Assembly (NCBI GenBank): GCA_019188255.1
Contig: JAETXT010000007.1
Location: 2,604,001-2,668,000, forward strand
Reading direction: 5' to 3'
DNA from: Verticillium longisporum
Taxonomy: Eukaryota > Ascomycota > Sordariomycetes > Glomerellales > Plectosphaerellaceae
Length of the DNA stretch: 64,000 nt
A model generated the notes under the pieces. The model was not told the DNA's origin. It ran no database searches and saw only the letters and a program-made list of their open reading frames with translations. The position numbers and the translations under genes are program-made. The stretch's first letter is position 1. Every line of letters starts with the position of its first letter. Shown here one piece after another: positions 26,700-38,123 of this stretch.

Positions 26700-27292
26700 G
26701 GTCGCAAACAGTCGCCAGGCGGCGAGGCAATAACGATGGATTGTCTAGCAGTGAAACGCGAGGGTGTCGGAGGAAACAATGATGGCTGGAAATGGATGCC
26801 GAACAAGGCGTCGCAGGATGCTAAGCGGTCGTGTTGACGACGCTGTCGATGGCAGAGTTGAGGCTGTGTCGTGCAGACGACCACCCCCGCTTCACGGGCC
26901 CGGCAGCGTTGGTGGGCTGGGCGTCTTGGGTCAGGGTGATGAGGTGACGCGGACACCTAGCGACACTTGCAGTGGAAAGCCACCACAGGGGAGGTTGGGG
27001 ACTCGGGCGGTGCGAGTGCGATAGCGAACGAGTCGGCTTGAGGGCAGGCGACCGAGGAGGAACTGCGGTCGACGTAGAGGCAGCTCGGGGTACAAGCGAT
27101 GCTTCGAGGAGGGAAGATGTTGGAGGAGAGGCCGCAATGGCGGGACAAAGACGCTGTTGTCGGCGGGCCGCGTGCTATTTGCTGGCTCTGCCACCTGTAC
27201 CTACGGGGTGCTTGTGTGGGTAAGGCGGACGGGCAGGTACCTTGCTTGGCTGATTGATGTACTGTGCGTGCATGCACAACCCACCCTGCCGA

Positions 27293-27352
27293 GTACCTAG
27301 GTAGGTACCTACCTAGGTACCAAGGTAAGTAAGGTAGGTAGGTAGGTACCTG
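27293..27352. repeat. palindromic GGTA/TACC tetranucleotide repeat block
   Basis: GTACCTAGGTAGGTACCTAC opens about 60 bp of interleaved GGTA and TACC units with several overlapping palindromes. Smaller versions of the same motif occur in many other intergenic parts of the window. Confidence 0.8.
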
Positions 27353-28473
27353 AGTAGGGAACCCACCTACCTCAGGCAGGCCGGGAGAGGCGAGGGGAGG
27401 TGAGGTAATCCAATCCACCAAGGCTGTGATGGTCCAGCCGGAGTTCTTAGTGGCAGGAGTGGCGGAAGGGTAGGCAGGTTGGCAGGTAGTCAGTCTCTGG
27501 CCTCGCTACCAGACCAGCACCACCAGCACCAGCACCACCAGCGCCTGGGACCCCCCTCCCTCCCCTCCCTCCCCTCCCTCAGACAGGGAACGGCTGCCTG
27601 GAAACCGAGCTGGAACTGACTGAACGGGCGACTGGTGTGTCGTGGACCTGGACTGGGGGCGAATCACTTGGCCCAGTCTTCCTTCCTCGCCTCCCCTCCT
27701 TCTCCTTCTTCTTGTTCGCCCTTGGCCGTGGCCCCTAACATGCTCCTTGGCGATCAAATCGAAATGTACCTGGCAGCAACATATTGCGTTCGAAGTCACT
27801 TGTTGTTCGCTGACAGACTGCGCCGCAGCGCCAGGTCCTCTACCACCAACCAGCCAAGTGATGCTGGGTGGCACTTTGACTCCCCATCCCATTGACCTTC
27901 TGGACAATGGATGTACCTGGGACGTGGAGGTGAAGTGAGGCCCCCCCCCCTTCTCCCATGACCCCTAGGCCCAAAGCATCTAAATCGCCCCTCCTCAGCC
28001 TCCCGTTCTCCCGTCACTGTGTTCGGAGCTCCACTAGTCCCTGCCTGGGTTTCCGAGTTAGAGGTACCCTCTTGCCTCCCTAAGGTTCCTAGGTGGCTCT
28101 TGACGTGATTGATGAGCACCATTAGAGTGTTTAGTCACGACTGCTCACAAACCAACTCGATCGCAAGAGGACTGACAAATGCAATGGCAAAAAGTTGAAG
28201 CTCTTCGTTTTCTCGCCTCCCCAGACCCCTTGCCTCTTGCATAACCAAGCAGTCTACTTCGGTGTTTCGGAGACCACCACCAAGGCCCATGGAAAACAAA
28301 CTGCCCGTCAACACTCGGGCCCGAACCCGAACCCAGTCCCAAACTCGGGCTGCCTCCCGCTCGGCCATCCACGTTTGGCCCTGGGACAAAGACCCCTGGT
28401 ACCCAGATGGCCTGGCGTCACATCCATCTCACGCCGCGCCTCACCCACCACGCAAGCAGCGCCTTCAAGCCCA

Positions 28474-28477
<4 letters not shown>

Positions 28478-28512
<35 letters not shown>
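28478..28512. repeat. TC dinucleotide microsatellite
   Basis: There are about 17 uninterrupted TC units. Confidence 0.95.
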
Positions 28513-28515
<3 letters not shown>

Positions 28516-30095
28516 CGTCGTGCTTTGTTGTCTGAACCGGGTCAAGACACCGCTGACGCAGTTCCAAACTTCCGAGCCTCCCAGATGCGCGTAGAGGGAG
28601 AGAGGCAGCATGCATTCACGGCTCAGCCTCAATCGATGTACATGGGCTTACATATCAAAGCGTGTCAGGCGTCGAACCCACTGGTGAAGAACGTTGTCAG
28701 TCAGCCTGGTAACAGGAGAGGAAACAACAAGAACTCGACGCGACATCGGAGCGAACTGTCAAAACCTGTGCACTGTGTGCGCCGTGTCGTGCCGCTTTCC
28801 GTGCCACACCATCAGCACTCATTCGCTCGCCTTTGCCCCAACGTAGGTTATCTGACCTGTCCTGCTAAGGCACTTACGCGCCCTTCGTCTTGCTGGTTGC
28901 CAAAGATAGAAGTCGGCAGACAAGGCCACCCTCAGGGAATGAGAAGCAGCCGAGACCTTCTGCTGGTCTTATGCCCGAGCCGAGCGAGACTGTGCATCGT
29001 TGCTGTCCATTGATCTTGTGTGGCTCAACGGGCACCATGAAGCCACAACCGTTCTTGACGAACCTGGCCTAGCCACTGCCCTAGCCACATTGCATGACTG
29101 GGTGCCTGTGGGTTTTCACCGGTCTACCTACCTACAAGGTGCCAGGCAAGAGGTGAGAACGCAGAGATCCGAGAAGATCAATGACCTGGACTGCGTGGGC
29201 TTTCCTGTCCTGCCGGCTAGGATTCTCTGGGCTGGGTTTCGTGGGGCGACTCTTTCCACTTCACATTATCAGAAGAGATTTTGACACACGAGCAACAGAT
29301 GTCCTAATTATAGATTGTCCTCACGGGTTTGCTGAAGCGTCCTTTTCTCTGGGTTTCCTCTGGGTTTCCTTGCAGTCCTAGTAATGTTATGTGAGGCATC
29401 TTCTGTTTGTCAACAAAGGCTTGGTCAGAGCCGCCTCCCACCCATCTTCCCTGCGCAAGCCGGTGGAAGTGACGACAGCTGCTGGGTACATGCGACACGC
29501 ATCAGTCGTGCGGCATCAAGGCCATAAACCTTCAATCTCTCCATTGGCAGCTCCTCAGTCTCACCAGAGGGCGGAGAGATGTGCCGTGTTCTTTTCATTA
29601 CGCACCAAGAATCCATAGGCGTTTCTGGACGCACCCGCTGTATCATGGCACTGACGATGAACGGAGCGTACACTATCATAATGAAACCGGTGGAATTGCT
29701 GCCTCAAAAGGGAATAGCCGTGCTGCCAGGCGTTGAGACGCTGAGGTAGCGCGCAAGATCCAAGCCCGCGGGCTCCGCGCGGCCGAATCTCTTGGGAAGT
29801 TTCCGAGAGACTGGTGCGCGGGCTCCAAGTCCCTCAAGCTCGATGCGCGTGCTGGAGGCATGAGGCCGAGCCGAAATAGAGAAATAGCGAAACCGTCCAA
29901 CGCCGAAAAGGGAGCTCGCGGCGCCCATTGCTTCCGAGTGGTTGATAATATGGTACAATGAAGCGGAAACCCATGCCTTGATGAGAAAAAAAAAGACTCC
30001 TCTTGCTTCTACTTCGTGCGCTTCTGCTATACGTATCAGCGATACTGGCAGATCGGGGCTGCAGGGTCGTGTAGAGGATACACATCGTCGCACAC

Positions 30096-30845
30096 CTAGT
30101 ACGGGGTAAATCCTCTGCCGCCGCGTCCGCGGTATCCGCCTCTGTAGCCCCGCGGGTTGAAGCCACCCCGGCCACCGAAGCCGCCGCGGCCGCCGCGCAT
30201 ACCACCCCGACCGCGTCCACGGGTCATGCCGGGAATGTTGGTGCGCTTGGGGACGACCTTGATGTTGCGGCCCTTGAATACGCTCTCGTTAAGAACGAGG
30301 GCCTGCGCGACGAGGCTGGGTTCGGTAAACTCAACATAGGCGTATCTGCAATGGGGCTTGATTAGCGACGGTAGGCCACCTGGCGGGAGTAACAATGCAA
30401 ACGCACCCCTTGGGCTGGCCGGTGAACTTGTCGAGCAGAATCGTGACTCGGTTGATGGACCCGCAGCTCTGGAAGTGAGCCTGGATCTCCTCGGGCGAGG
30501 CAGAATAGTCGACGTTGCCGACGAAGATACTGCGGCTGTCAATATCCTCCTTGTTATCCGAGATGTCCTGGGTCTGGGTATCCAGAGTGGCCTGCATCTC
30601 TCGCAGCTTGGCAGCCTCCTCTTCCATCTCGGCAACACGGCGCTTCATGGCCGAGATTTCTTCCTAAACCCTGAGGGTCAGTCTCACGATGCCTCCTCTT
30701 GTTCCTGCTAGCTGCGCTGCAAGGATTTGCCCACCTCATCGTGACCATCATCCTCAGCGGCCTGTTGGTTGTCGGCCGGGGTGTCTTGTTGCTCGACATC
30801 GACGGGCAGCTCTTCAGGCTGGGTCTCGGGCTTGACGTCGGCCAT
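30096..30845 (-). CDS. pab2: nuclear poly(A)-binding protein (PABPN1/Pab2-like)
   Basis: Three exons (30735-30845, 30407-30663, 30096-30345) give 205 residues. An acidic N-terminus is followed by a coiled-coil stretch (about 38-65, [18 protein letters not shown]). A single RRM (about 78-150) has RNP2 SIFVGNVDY and RNP1 GYAYVEF, the latter rebuilt across intron 2. The tail is rich in Arg and Gly ([19 protein letters not shown]) and ends in FTPY. This order is that of human PABPN1 and fission yeast Pab2, which bind poly(A) tails in the nucleus and link them to polyadenylation and exosome decay. The RGG tail is a known target of arginine methylation in that family. Start at 30845 gives the expected acidic N-terminus. 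Confidence 0.9.
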
Positions 30846-32241
30846 GCTTGCGACGGTGTGGCTGCGCGGGTAGGGTCGGTACGGCAGGGAACGAAGTTAT
30901 CCGTCGGAAATTTTCTACAGTCCAAAGTGTAAGATCATCTGGCATGCTCTCAGGTTTTGGTGCTCGTGATTGAGGTGGGAGGATGGGGCGGGGGCAAGCA
31001 GGAGTGATGCAAGGGAAAGCTTGCGAAAGAGGTCGATGCGGTCCGAGAGCTACATGTCCCATTGGAAGGGTGTGATCGCCGACAGTGATGCACGGAAGGT
31101 TCCGTTGTCTTATGGAACACTCACCTTGATGCAATCTGCAACCCAAGTGCGGGCGAAGGCAAGGTTCGGCAAAGGTAGGTGACAGCGTTGGGCAAGGCTG
31201 GTTGATGGTGACGGGTTTGAGCCGTTACTGGGACGAGGTTGATGGTTCGCGTCGTGCGTGCCAAACCCGTTGGTGACGAGCAAGCACCTCTTATCGATAA
31301 GCTGCACACGCCCAACAGTGACTCAAGCTGCCCCACCACTGTAATGCCCGCCCATTTCCAGGTCGCTTCACCTTGAAGTAATTATAAGGCTGAGTGAGGG
31401 TGTCCTGGCATTCCCTTGCATCGCCCCTCGCACTCGAGGCATGACTATCACCCTGCACTCTGAAATGGCAGTTTTATCAGAACCACGTGTCAGCGTCTAA
31501 CCTGTCCCTCTGAAAAATGGCCAGGAAGCAGCATCGACCCCGTTTCCAAAGGCAGAAGTGCTAAGTAGAGGTAAGTTGAGGCTACTGTCAGAACATGGTT
31601 ATCATAATGTCGCCAGAGAGATACCTGAGTGAGGCAGCTCAAGGTCAGAGTGAAGTGGTCTGCCGTAACTTCATCACTGTAGTAAATGCTAAAAACAGGT
31701 TTAGAGAACATTTGATGAATGAGCATCTGCGGCCTGAGGTGCCATTTGCAGCCCTATACACTGGCTACCGCAGCCTTCGTGTTCCAAGGCAGCAGCCCCC
31801 TGAGCCTCCCGACCGAGGTTCTTCATAACGAGATGGATATGAGTGTTGTGGACGGAGACACCCAACGCCGTTGAGTCTAGAAGGACCAGGGATAGGGAGG
31901 ACCAGGGATAGGGAAGCACAGGAGATGACTGGAAATTTCGAATACACCACTGGGTGATGAGAAAAGGCGAAGTTTGGACCACTGCATTTACCACATTCTG
32001 GTGGAATCGTAGCTTCGGGTTTTTGCAGGAAGGACTGAACCGCGCAACTTGTGTCGGGCATGTCGATGGCTCTGACGTTTTGGTGGAGTTGGGATGATGA
32101 CGCAACCCTTCAAGGTGAGGAAGGATCAATGAAGCCAACACCCAGTGAACATGTCAGACATTTCATCCAAATTGACGAACGTAACTTCGAGAATATCCAA
32201 CATGATGCATTCCCGGAGCATGAGACGACGCAGCAAATAGA
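30846..32241. other. divergent intergenic region
   Basis: This is the region upstream of both the poly(A)-binding protein gene and the Hv1-like gene. It contains a short direct repeat (AGGACCAGGGATAGGG twice, at about 31880-31912). No coding frame is supported. Confidence 0.45.
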
Positions 32242-32948
32242 ATGCCTCGGACAGACGACACGCAGCTGCCCCTTCTGGGCGATACCATCAACGAGCATCC
32301 CGAACAAGGACTGCCGGAAGCAGCCTTACACGAACCTCAGCAGCGAGCCCAGCTTCCGCAGCTTCTTTCATCGAGGAGGAAGCACATGGTTGTGCTTATA
32401 CTCGTCGCGCTGGACGTGGCGGCCTTGCTCGCGAACATCTTCATCGAGCTGGTGGAATGCGACCGCCGCAACGAGAAGCTCCAGAGGCCGGCATGGACAG
32501 GCAACGCGCCAAACCCTCACGACGGCTGGACTGGTGTTCAGCAGCCTGTTCCTGCTCGAGTTGGTCTTCTGCATAGTGGCTTTCGGGCTCAAGTGAGTGA
32601 TGATCCTCTCCAGCTATTGCCGTTGTCCCGTGCACATCATGTCGTGACAATGTTGTGGCGCAAGGTCCGCGAAGCCACCATGTGGTTGACCATCAAACCA
32701 GGTATCTCAAAGACTGGTTCCACTGCCTCGACGCGGTAGTCATCGTTACGAGCTTCGTCGTCGACCTACTGTCCCACGGCATCGTCGAAGACATTGCATC
32801 ACTGGTCATTGTGTTCCGCCTCTTCCGCTTTGCCAAGATGCTCGAGGAGATGAGCATGGGCGCTGCCGAGCGTATAGAGAGCATGGCCAATGAACTCGAC
32901 AAACTGCGAATGGAGAACACCCTGTCGAAGGAAAGGCATCAAGTGTGA
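32242..32948 (+). CDS. Hv1-like voltage-gated proton channel
   Basis: Two exons (32242-32592, 32702-32948) give about 198 residues. A polar N-terminus is followed by four membrane segments and a short coiled coil, with no pore domain, as in Hv1/VSOP. S1 has the selectivity-type aspartate (LVALDVAALLANIF, residue 58). S2 is AGLVFSSLFLLELVFCIVAF. S3 has FHCLDAVVIVTSFVVD (Asp127 and Asp138). S4 has FRLFRFAKM, giving an R-x2-R-x2-K charge ladder (156, 159, 162). The C-terminal helix (ERIESMANELDKLRMEN) could dimerise the protein. Splicing joins FGLK to YLKDWFHC exactly. S1 and S2 lie in different frames: removing one A from the A3 run at 32511-32513 would join them. Expected role: proton efflux at the plasma membrane and control of cytosolic pH. 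Confidence 0.8.
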
Positions 32949-34366
32949 GCCACGGCTGAGTCGCCTCAATTAAAGATAAGAGAGGGTGGATGAGGGGTTG
33001 TCTCTGGCGCGTTGCGTGGCTGTCGCACAAGGCCTCGTATTCCATCGATTGGGGGCCTACAAAGTACAGACAGGCTGCCGCCATTGATGGTCGCAGTGAA
33101 AGCGGCATGTGACAGAACGTCGGTTGATCAATCGCCTGGCTCGGGCGATCAGGGAGAATATGTCGAGAAAAACGAAGGATGTCTCGGGCACGATGGCCAG
33201 ACAGAGACTATAATCTCTGGAACCCATCCAAGGACGAGATTGACAACACGGGTGCTTTTCAGAGCGCCTTCACAGCATGAATATTGTCCCGTTGACGAGG
33301 GCAAGGCAACCATTTCCCGGCCCTTGACACCTATACATGAAATACCCATCTACAGTCACTTGGGCCGTTGCTGGTCTCCCCTCGTTATCCCCATCGGATC
33401 CGACCCGGCGCAGTGCAGGTCTAGACCCAGGCCCCCGATCCCAGCCCGGACTGGAATCAAGAAAGCAAAAGAGATCTACCCGGACCTCATGGGCGAATCA
33501 CAAGCGCCCTGTGCACTCGAGCCATGACCCCTGAACCCCGGGCATGGGGCAAGCGAGGACAACGGCAAGATGAAGGACGGCTCACGCCTAAAAGTTAACT
33601 TCATCTCCCTCGGACCCCATCCGTCTCCCGGCTCAACTCTCAAGGCTTCGACCAACTAGCACCGCTATGCAGTGAAACAAGACGGGCTGCAGGCTGAATG
33701 TGGTGCATCATCCTACGGCAAGAATAGTTCATGGCCGCAGAGGGCTTACACATGCCACTCGTGATTCCCCGGATCTCCTCTCCACGGTAACGAGATTGTA
33801 CCGTACACCATTCCACTCCTCAATCCAGACAAGACACCACAATCACACGGCGCCAGGCCATTTGCAAGCCTCACACGCCTCACAAGCCTCATCTTCTCCT
33901 CCTGAATCCCCACAGACGAGCCGCCACTCTTTGCTTTCTCTCCCGAGACGATGTCTCCGCGTGCCGCCCAGTAATGTTCATCACACGCGCCCCCCTTGCG
34001 TGAAGGGGAGAGCGTGTGTGACTTGGTCGGAGTTCGACTCTCGGCCTTTTTCTTACCACATGTTTGACTTTGATCCCCGGGTTCAACGTCGCCAGGTAGC
34101 GCCACTATTGACCCCATCGCCAATGACCCTGTCCATCCGATCCGTGCGCCGTGACAAGCCTCCTCAATGATATATCACATCCTGCCCGTCCACCCTCCCA
34201 ACATTCTTACCTTCACCTCTGATCCTCCATCTTCCATCTCCACATCCTCAAACTCACCCTCTTCCACTCGCTGATCCCTCGGGACGCTTACTTTCGTTAT
34301 CAAACCACTCACTAATACCTAATACCATAAACCCTCCACCCGCTCAACCCCCTCCCACTATCCCCA
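32949..34366. other. intergenic region
   Basis: No coding frame is supported. The last 200 bp before 34367 are rich in C and T on the plus strand, as expected for the leader of the GPI-type protein gene. A hairpin and B-box-like sequence near 33990-34040 was checked as a tRNA and rejected. Confidence 0.45.
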
Positions 34367-34952
34367 ATGAAGTTCTTCATCCCCTTCGTCCTCCTCGCTG
34401 CCACTGCCGTCACGGCCCAGGACCCCCACTGCGAGGCAAACTACATTGTCGATACCTGCCTCGGCAGCGAGATGAAGAAGGTGAGACACCAGCCCCTCTC
34501 AGCGTACTCGTTCTTCGTCACGCAGAGAAGGGCAAAAGCTAACCGCCCACGCCCTCCCAACAGCTCGAAGCCTGCACCGCCCTCGACTACGAGTGCATGT
34601 GCGCTGCCTCCGAGGCCATCTCCACGTGCTTCAACAACTGCCCCAAGGACACGCGCGGCGCGACCTACCGCTCCCAGGTGACCGTCAACTGCCAGAACGC
34701 CTCTCTCTACGGCACCGCCGCCCGTCACGCTGCCCCCGCCACGGACAGGACCCCCGGGCCCCCCGTACCCCGTCCGCTACCACCGCCGACGCGACCGACA
34801 GCCCAACCACGACCGGCGGCCAGTCCGCCACCGGCACTTTCGTCCAGAACACGGACGAGACCGGCTCGCCCAACGTCGGCGTCGCTCAGCTGGCCCGCCA
34901 CACTGGCGGTCTGCTGCTCGCCGTCGCCGGCGTCGTCGCTGCCGTGCTGTAA
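34367..34952 (+). CDS. small secreted Cys-rich protein with GPI-type C-terminus
   Basis: Exon 1 (34367-34480) encodes a signal peptide (MKFFIPFVLLAATAVTAQ) and the first cysteines. Exon 2 (34564-34952) continues with LEACTALDYECMCAASEAI, CFNNCP and VTVNCQNASLYG. These resemble a family of fungal GPI-anchored Ser/Thr-rich proteins with an eight-cysteine head. The expected tail (Thr/Ser-rich, then HTGGLLLAVAGVVAAVL) lies in another frame of the same exon. One missing base in the C-rich tract around 34711-34770 would join the two. The protein would sit on the cell surface or in the wall; its function is unknown. Confidence 0.75.
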
Positions 34953-36116
34953 AAACAGTCAAAGGAATCCCTTTTTTGCAACAAACCCAGTTGAGCGGCG
35001 AGGAAGCACGATAGAGAGGATGACAAGAAGGGAAAAAGATGGGACTGCCGCAGAGTTGCGGCTTTGACAACCTCCCTCGTCGGGCACTTGACCCGCGTTT
35101 CGCCTTTACACATTAATCACATATCTCTTGTACATACCCTGTTACGAGAACGTTATTTTGTGTCACGCTACATTTACAACAATCAAGACAATTTACCCCC
35201 ATCTCGTGCAGTCTTTCGAAATCGTGACGTCCAATGCTCGTCTTGTTTTTCTTTGTTGTCCGGGTGGTGAGACAAACATGCGCGCCACCAAAAGCAAACT
35301 GTCTCAGACATCGTAGAGGTGTCGGTCAAGTCTCACGTCTGGCAGGCCCGCAATAGAAAGAAAGGGTCTGAGACAACTCGTAAAATCAATGTCTCCTTTC
35401 CCCTCGATTGCAGATGGAGTGAGAAAGTCGTATGAAATGGTCAAGTCACACGTCACAGCAAGAATAACGAGTTTGGTTGTTTGCAAATCGCCAGCGCGAA
35501 TGCTCTCATGATAATTCGTCAAGCCTCTCTCAGCTACTAGTGATACAACACAAGCCCTCGTACAGGTAGGTCCCTTTTTCTTCCCTTCAAAGGTAAAGCG
35601 CTGCCTCTGGCTCGTCCAGAGGCGGCGCACGTCTCCTGTCCAGACCCATCTCGCTCGATAGTAGCACCGCTGCTGCTGGAGGGGAGGAGTAATAAAAAAA
35701 AATCTACAAGCAAGATAAAAATCAATGCGCAAGGAAGAAAAAAAGAACACGGACGCTGCCCAAGCAAACCCCTCGACGCCGTGTGATATCTCTAACAATT
35801 GTGACCCAGCCCCGTCCTAAGCTGGTTCGGTCTGTGCCAGACCATTTTTACCCCGTGTGACCCTGGTTGCGTCGGGTCCGTCAATGAACGGAAAATGAAG
35901 AGTGAAGAGGAATAAGCGGGCAGTGAAATGAGTAAGTGTTTTTGTTGTTTGGTGTAAATGACCCTCATCGCCCAGAAAAGGCACAGAATCCAAAGTAGGC
36001 GGCGGCGATGAAGTGAGGAAAGCAGGCTGCGCTGACAGCGGCGTACCTGTCGGTGGGTTTGGGGCAAAGTGGCAAGGTGAGCTCAACAGTCGTAGAGCCG
36101 GCAGGTGGCAGTCGCC
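34953..36116. other. convergent intergenic region
   Basis: It lies between two converging genes and should hold their 3' UTRs. The open frame at 35304-35798 (minus) has no recognisable domain and is not supported. Confidence 0.45.
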
Positions 36117-38123
36117 CTACACTTTCCGAGCTCGTTTGGCACTCTTGTTGACAGGGCTGACGAAAGTGACGTGTTTCGATTCCTCCTTCTTCAAGCGCAC
36201 GGCTCCCGAGACGACACCGCTCGAAGTCCGGTGATGACGGAGGGATCGCGGTTCGCTGTCCTCATCGATGTTGATCTCAGCCACGTCCGATACAGACTCG
36301 GCGCCATCGCTGACATCACTCATGGAAGACCCATCAGAGTCATCGTACTCTCCGTCGTCGCTAACGAGCGAAGGGGCATTGTTGCTGACCATTGTGTTGG
36401 GACTCATGTCGGCATCCATATCGACGTCGTCATCCTGCAGCAGCAGCATCTTGCGGTCATCGTCCTTGTCAGACATGCTAGTCGGAGAGGCGAAGCCCAT
36501 TTGAGGCGAGCGAGCCTTGCTGCTGGTTGGTCTTGTCGACGGACCGGTGGGTGCCGGAGACAAGACCATCCTCGCAGGCACGCGCATGACGGGAGCTCGG
36601 GACGCAGCAAACGTCTCCTTTGACAGGCCATCGGTGCTGGCGAAGGAGAGCTCCACATCTTCCGAATCTTCGGCCGGTGACATGAGATCGTCCATCGATA
36701 TCTTCTCCTTGGCATCGCGGACAATATCGCCCAGATCGCCCTGGAACTTCCTCTTCTTCATCAAGCTCGAGAGGAAAGGGGTCTCGCGAGCGGAGACAAA
36801 TCCGCCGTTCGGCTTCTTCGCTTCGCCTGATGCGACCTTGGGGGCACTGGTAGGAATGGAAGTGACCCCGGGCAGCTTGCCCTGATGGTACAACTCGAGA
36901 GAGGCTTCGATGCGCGAGTGCAAAGCAGCGTATGCCTGTTGATCAGTGATGACCTGGGGCTGGGCGAAGGGGTGCACGAGTCCCGAGCCAGTCGGGGCGA
37001 AGCTTGTAGGGCCGCTTGCCTTTTCCTTCTCCTCGGCCGCCACAGGCGCAACAGCGGCGGCAGAAGCCGCGCCGTCGGTCGGTTCAATGGGGTGACCGCA
37101 GTGAACGGCGGCCTCCTCGTGACTCTTGAAATCTCGTCTGTGGGCTATGCGGCAGTGATTGATGAAGCCTTGAGTACTGGAGAAGTTGTCCCTTTGGCAA
37201 TCGATGCAGACTAGCTTGACCGTCTGACCGTCGGAGCGCTTGAGCACACAAGGTCCAGCCTTCTCCTTGGGCTGAGGGTAGCCGCTGGAGAGAGACTGCA
37301 GCTTGTGATGGGACATGCCCCTGCCGGAACGTGGCTTGCTCAGGCTGGCAAAATCGACAATGCTGTTCCTGGTCGTGCGACCTTCCGCCGACGTCCTGCG
37401 ACCAACAGTCTCCATGACGGGATGCCACTCAGGCTGCATGCCGTCAAACTTGGGGTCGGGGATGAGCCACTTGGCGTAGTGACGAGCGTAGGGACCATCG
37501 ACAACACCAAAAGGCGGAGCCCATTCTGGCACCATCTCACCGGGACGAGGTTGCACAGCGGGGCCTTTGCCGCTGCTGAGAGCGGCCATCTGCTCGGGTG
37601 TGGGACAGGTAACGGGATACGGGATGAGGTGGCACCTTCGGAGCTGCTCGAGTGCAACCTGGCACTTGGCCAGCTCCTGGTCAACAAGTCGCAACTCGTC
37701 ATGCTTCAGCAGAATCTCAAGACCAAACTGGTAGTGAATAGCATCGCGTGCCTTGTCCAGGTCGTTGGCAGCTGGGGCAGTCGACATCACAACGGGCGGC
37801 GCGGGTTCGGTCTGGATGGCGGTCTCTACTGCGCCGGCCGACAGGGGGGTGACGTCGGCGGCGATGGGGGCATCCATCTTGGTCCGCTTGGTGGCGGGCG
37901 GTTCGGTGAGCGTCGCATGAGAATCAGTATCGTCACTGGTTTCCAGTCTCCTCTTGGTCGGTCCCACTGGCGTCGAAGCAGCAGTCGGGGTCAAGGGGCG
38001 GCAGCGGCTGCCCGGGGGAAAGAGGTGTTGGCGGATGGCGTCAGAGGACTGCATGGAGTGAGTGTCGTGGTCGAAGAGCGTGCTTCCGCGTTCAGAGCCC
38101 CAAAAGCGAAACGAGGTGAGCAT
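36117..38123 (-). CDS. AHC1-like C2H2 zinc-finger protein (ADA/SAGA-type HAT complex component)
   Basis: A single exon encodes 668 residues from ATG 38123. The open frame continues 131 codons upstream, but that part is Pro/Ser-rich and lacks a good start. Visible parts are an N-terminal FRFWGSERG, a basic nuclear-signal-like stretch (about 76-84), and a predicted coiled coil (about 127-165). A conserved block (about 165-230) reads PYPVTCPTPEQM ... HYAKWLIPDPKFDG. An atypical zinc finger follows: Cys306, Cys309, His323 and His328 in VCIDCQRDNF...HCRIAH. The tail is acidic and Ser/Asp-rich and ends in a basic KRARKV. The finger and its flanks recall the fungal AHC1-like family, named for a yeast ADA histone acetyltransferase subunit. 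That assignment rests on pattern memory, so the complex is not certain. Confidence 0.65.
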   Translation of the reverse strand: MLTSFRFWGSERGSTLFDHDTHSMQSSDAIRQHLFPPGSRCRPLTPTAASTPVGPTKRRLETSDDTDSHATLTEPPATKRTKMDAPIAADVTPLSAGAVETAIQTEPAPPVVMSTAPAANDLDKARDAIHYQFGLEILLKHDELRLVDQELAKCQVALEQLRRCHLIPYPVTCPTPEQMAALSSGKGPAVQPRPGEMVPEWAPPFGVVDGPYARHYAKWLIPDPKFDGMQPEWHPVMETVGRRTSAEGRTTRNSIVDFASLSKPRSGRGMSHHKLQSLSSGYPQPKEKAGPCVLKRSDGQTVKLVCIDCQRDNFSSTQGFINHCRIAHRRDFKSHEEAAVHCGHPIEPTDGAASAAAVAPVAAEEKEKASGPTSFAPTGSGLVHPFAQPQVITDQQAYAALHSRIEASLELYHQGKLPGVTSIPTSAPKVASGEAKKPNGGFVSARETPFLSSLMKKRKFQGDLGDIVRDAKEKISMDDLMSPAEDSEDVELSFASTDGLSKETFAASRAPVMRVPARMVLSPAPTGPSTRPTSSKARSPQMGFASPTSMSDKDDDRKMLLLQDDDVDMDADMSPNTMVSNNAPSLVSDDGEYDDSDGSSMSDVSDGAESVSDVAEINIDEDSEPRSLRHHRTSSGVVSGAVRLKKEESKHVTFVSPVNKSAKRARKV

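Larger units (their letters stand above)
26700..30095. other. 3.4-kb intergenic region with simple repeats
   Basis: This is the upstream region of the Rsp5 gene and the 3' flank of the poly(A)-binding protein gene. It holds a TAGGTACC-type block (27293-27352), CACCAG-type and CCCTCC-type tracts (about 27511-27580) and a TC microsatellite (28478-28512). An open frame at 28195-29013 runs through the microsatellite and is not credible as a gene. Confidence 0.45.

Noticed and set aside
28195..29013. 272-codon open frame on the plus strand
   Set aside because: It runs through the TC microsatellite, which gives a Leu/Ser run, and shows no domain.
33965..34055. Possible type II tRNA with hairpin CCCCTTGCGTGAAGGGG and a GAGTTCGACTC box
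   Set aside because: The base before the anticodon is not T, the T-stem has a mismatch and the ends do not pair.
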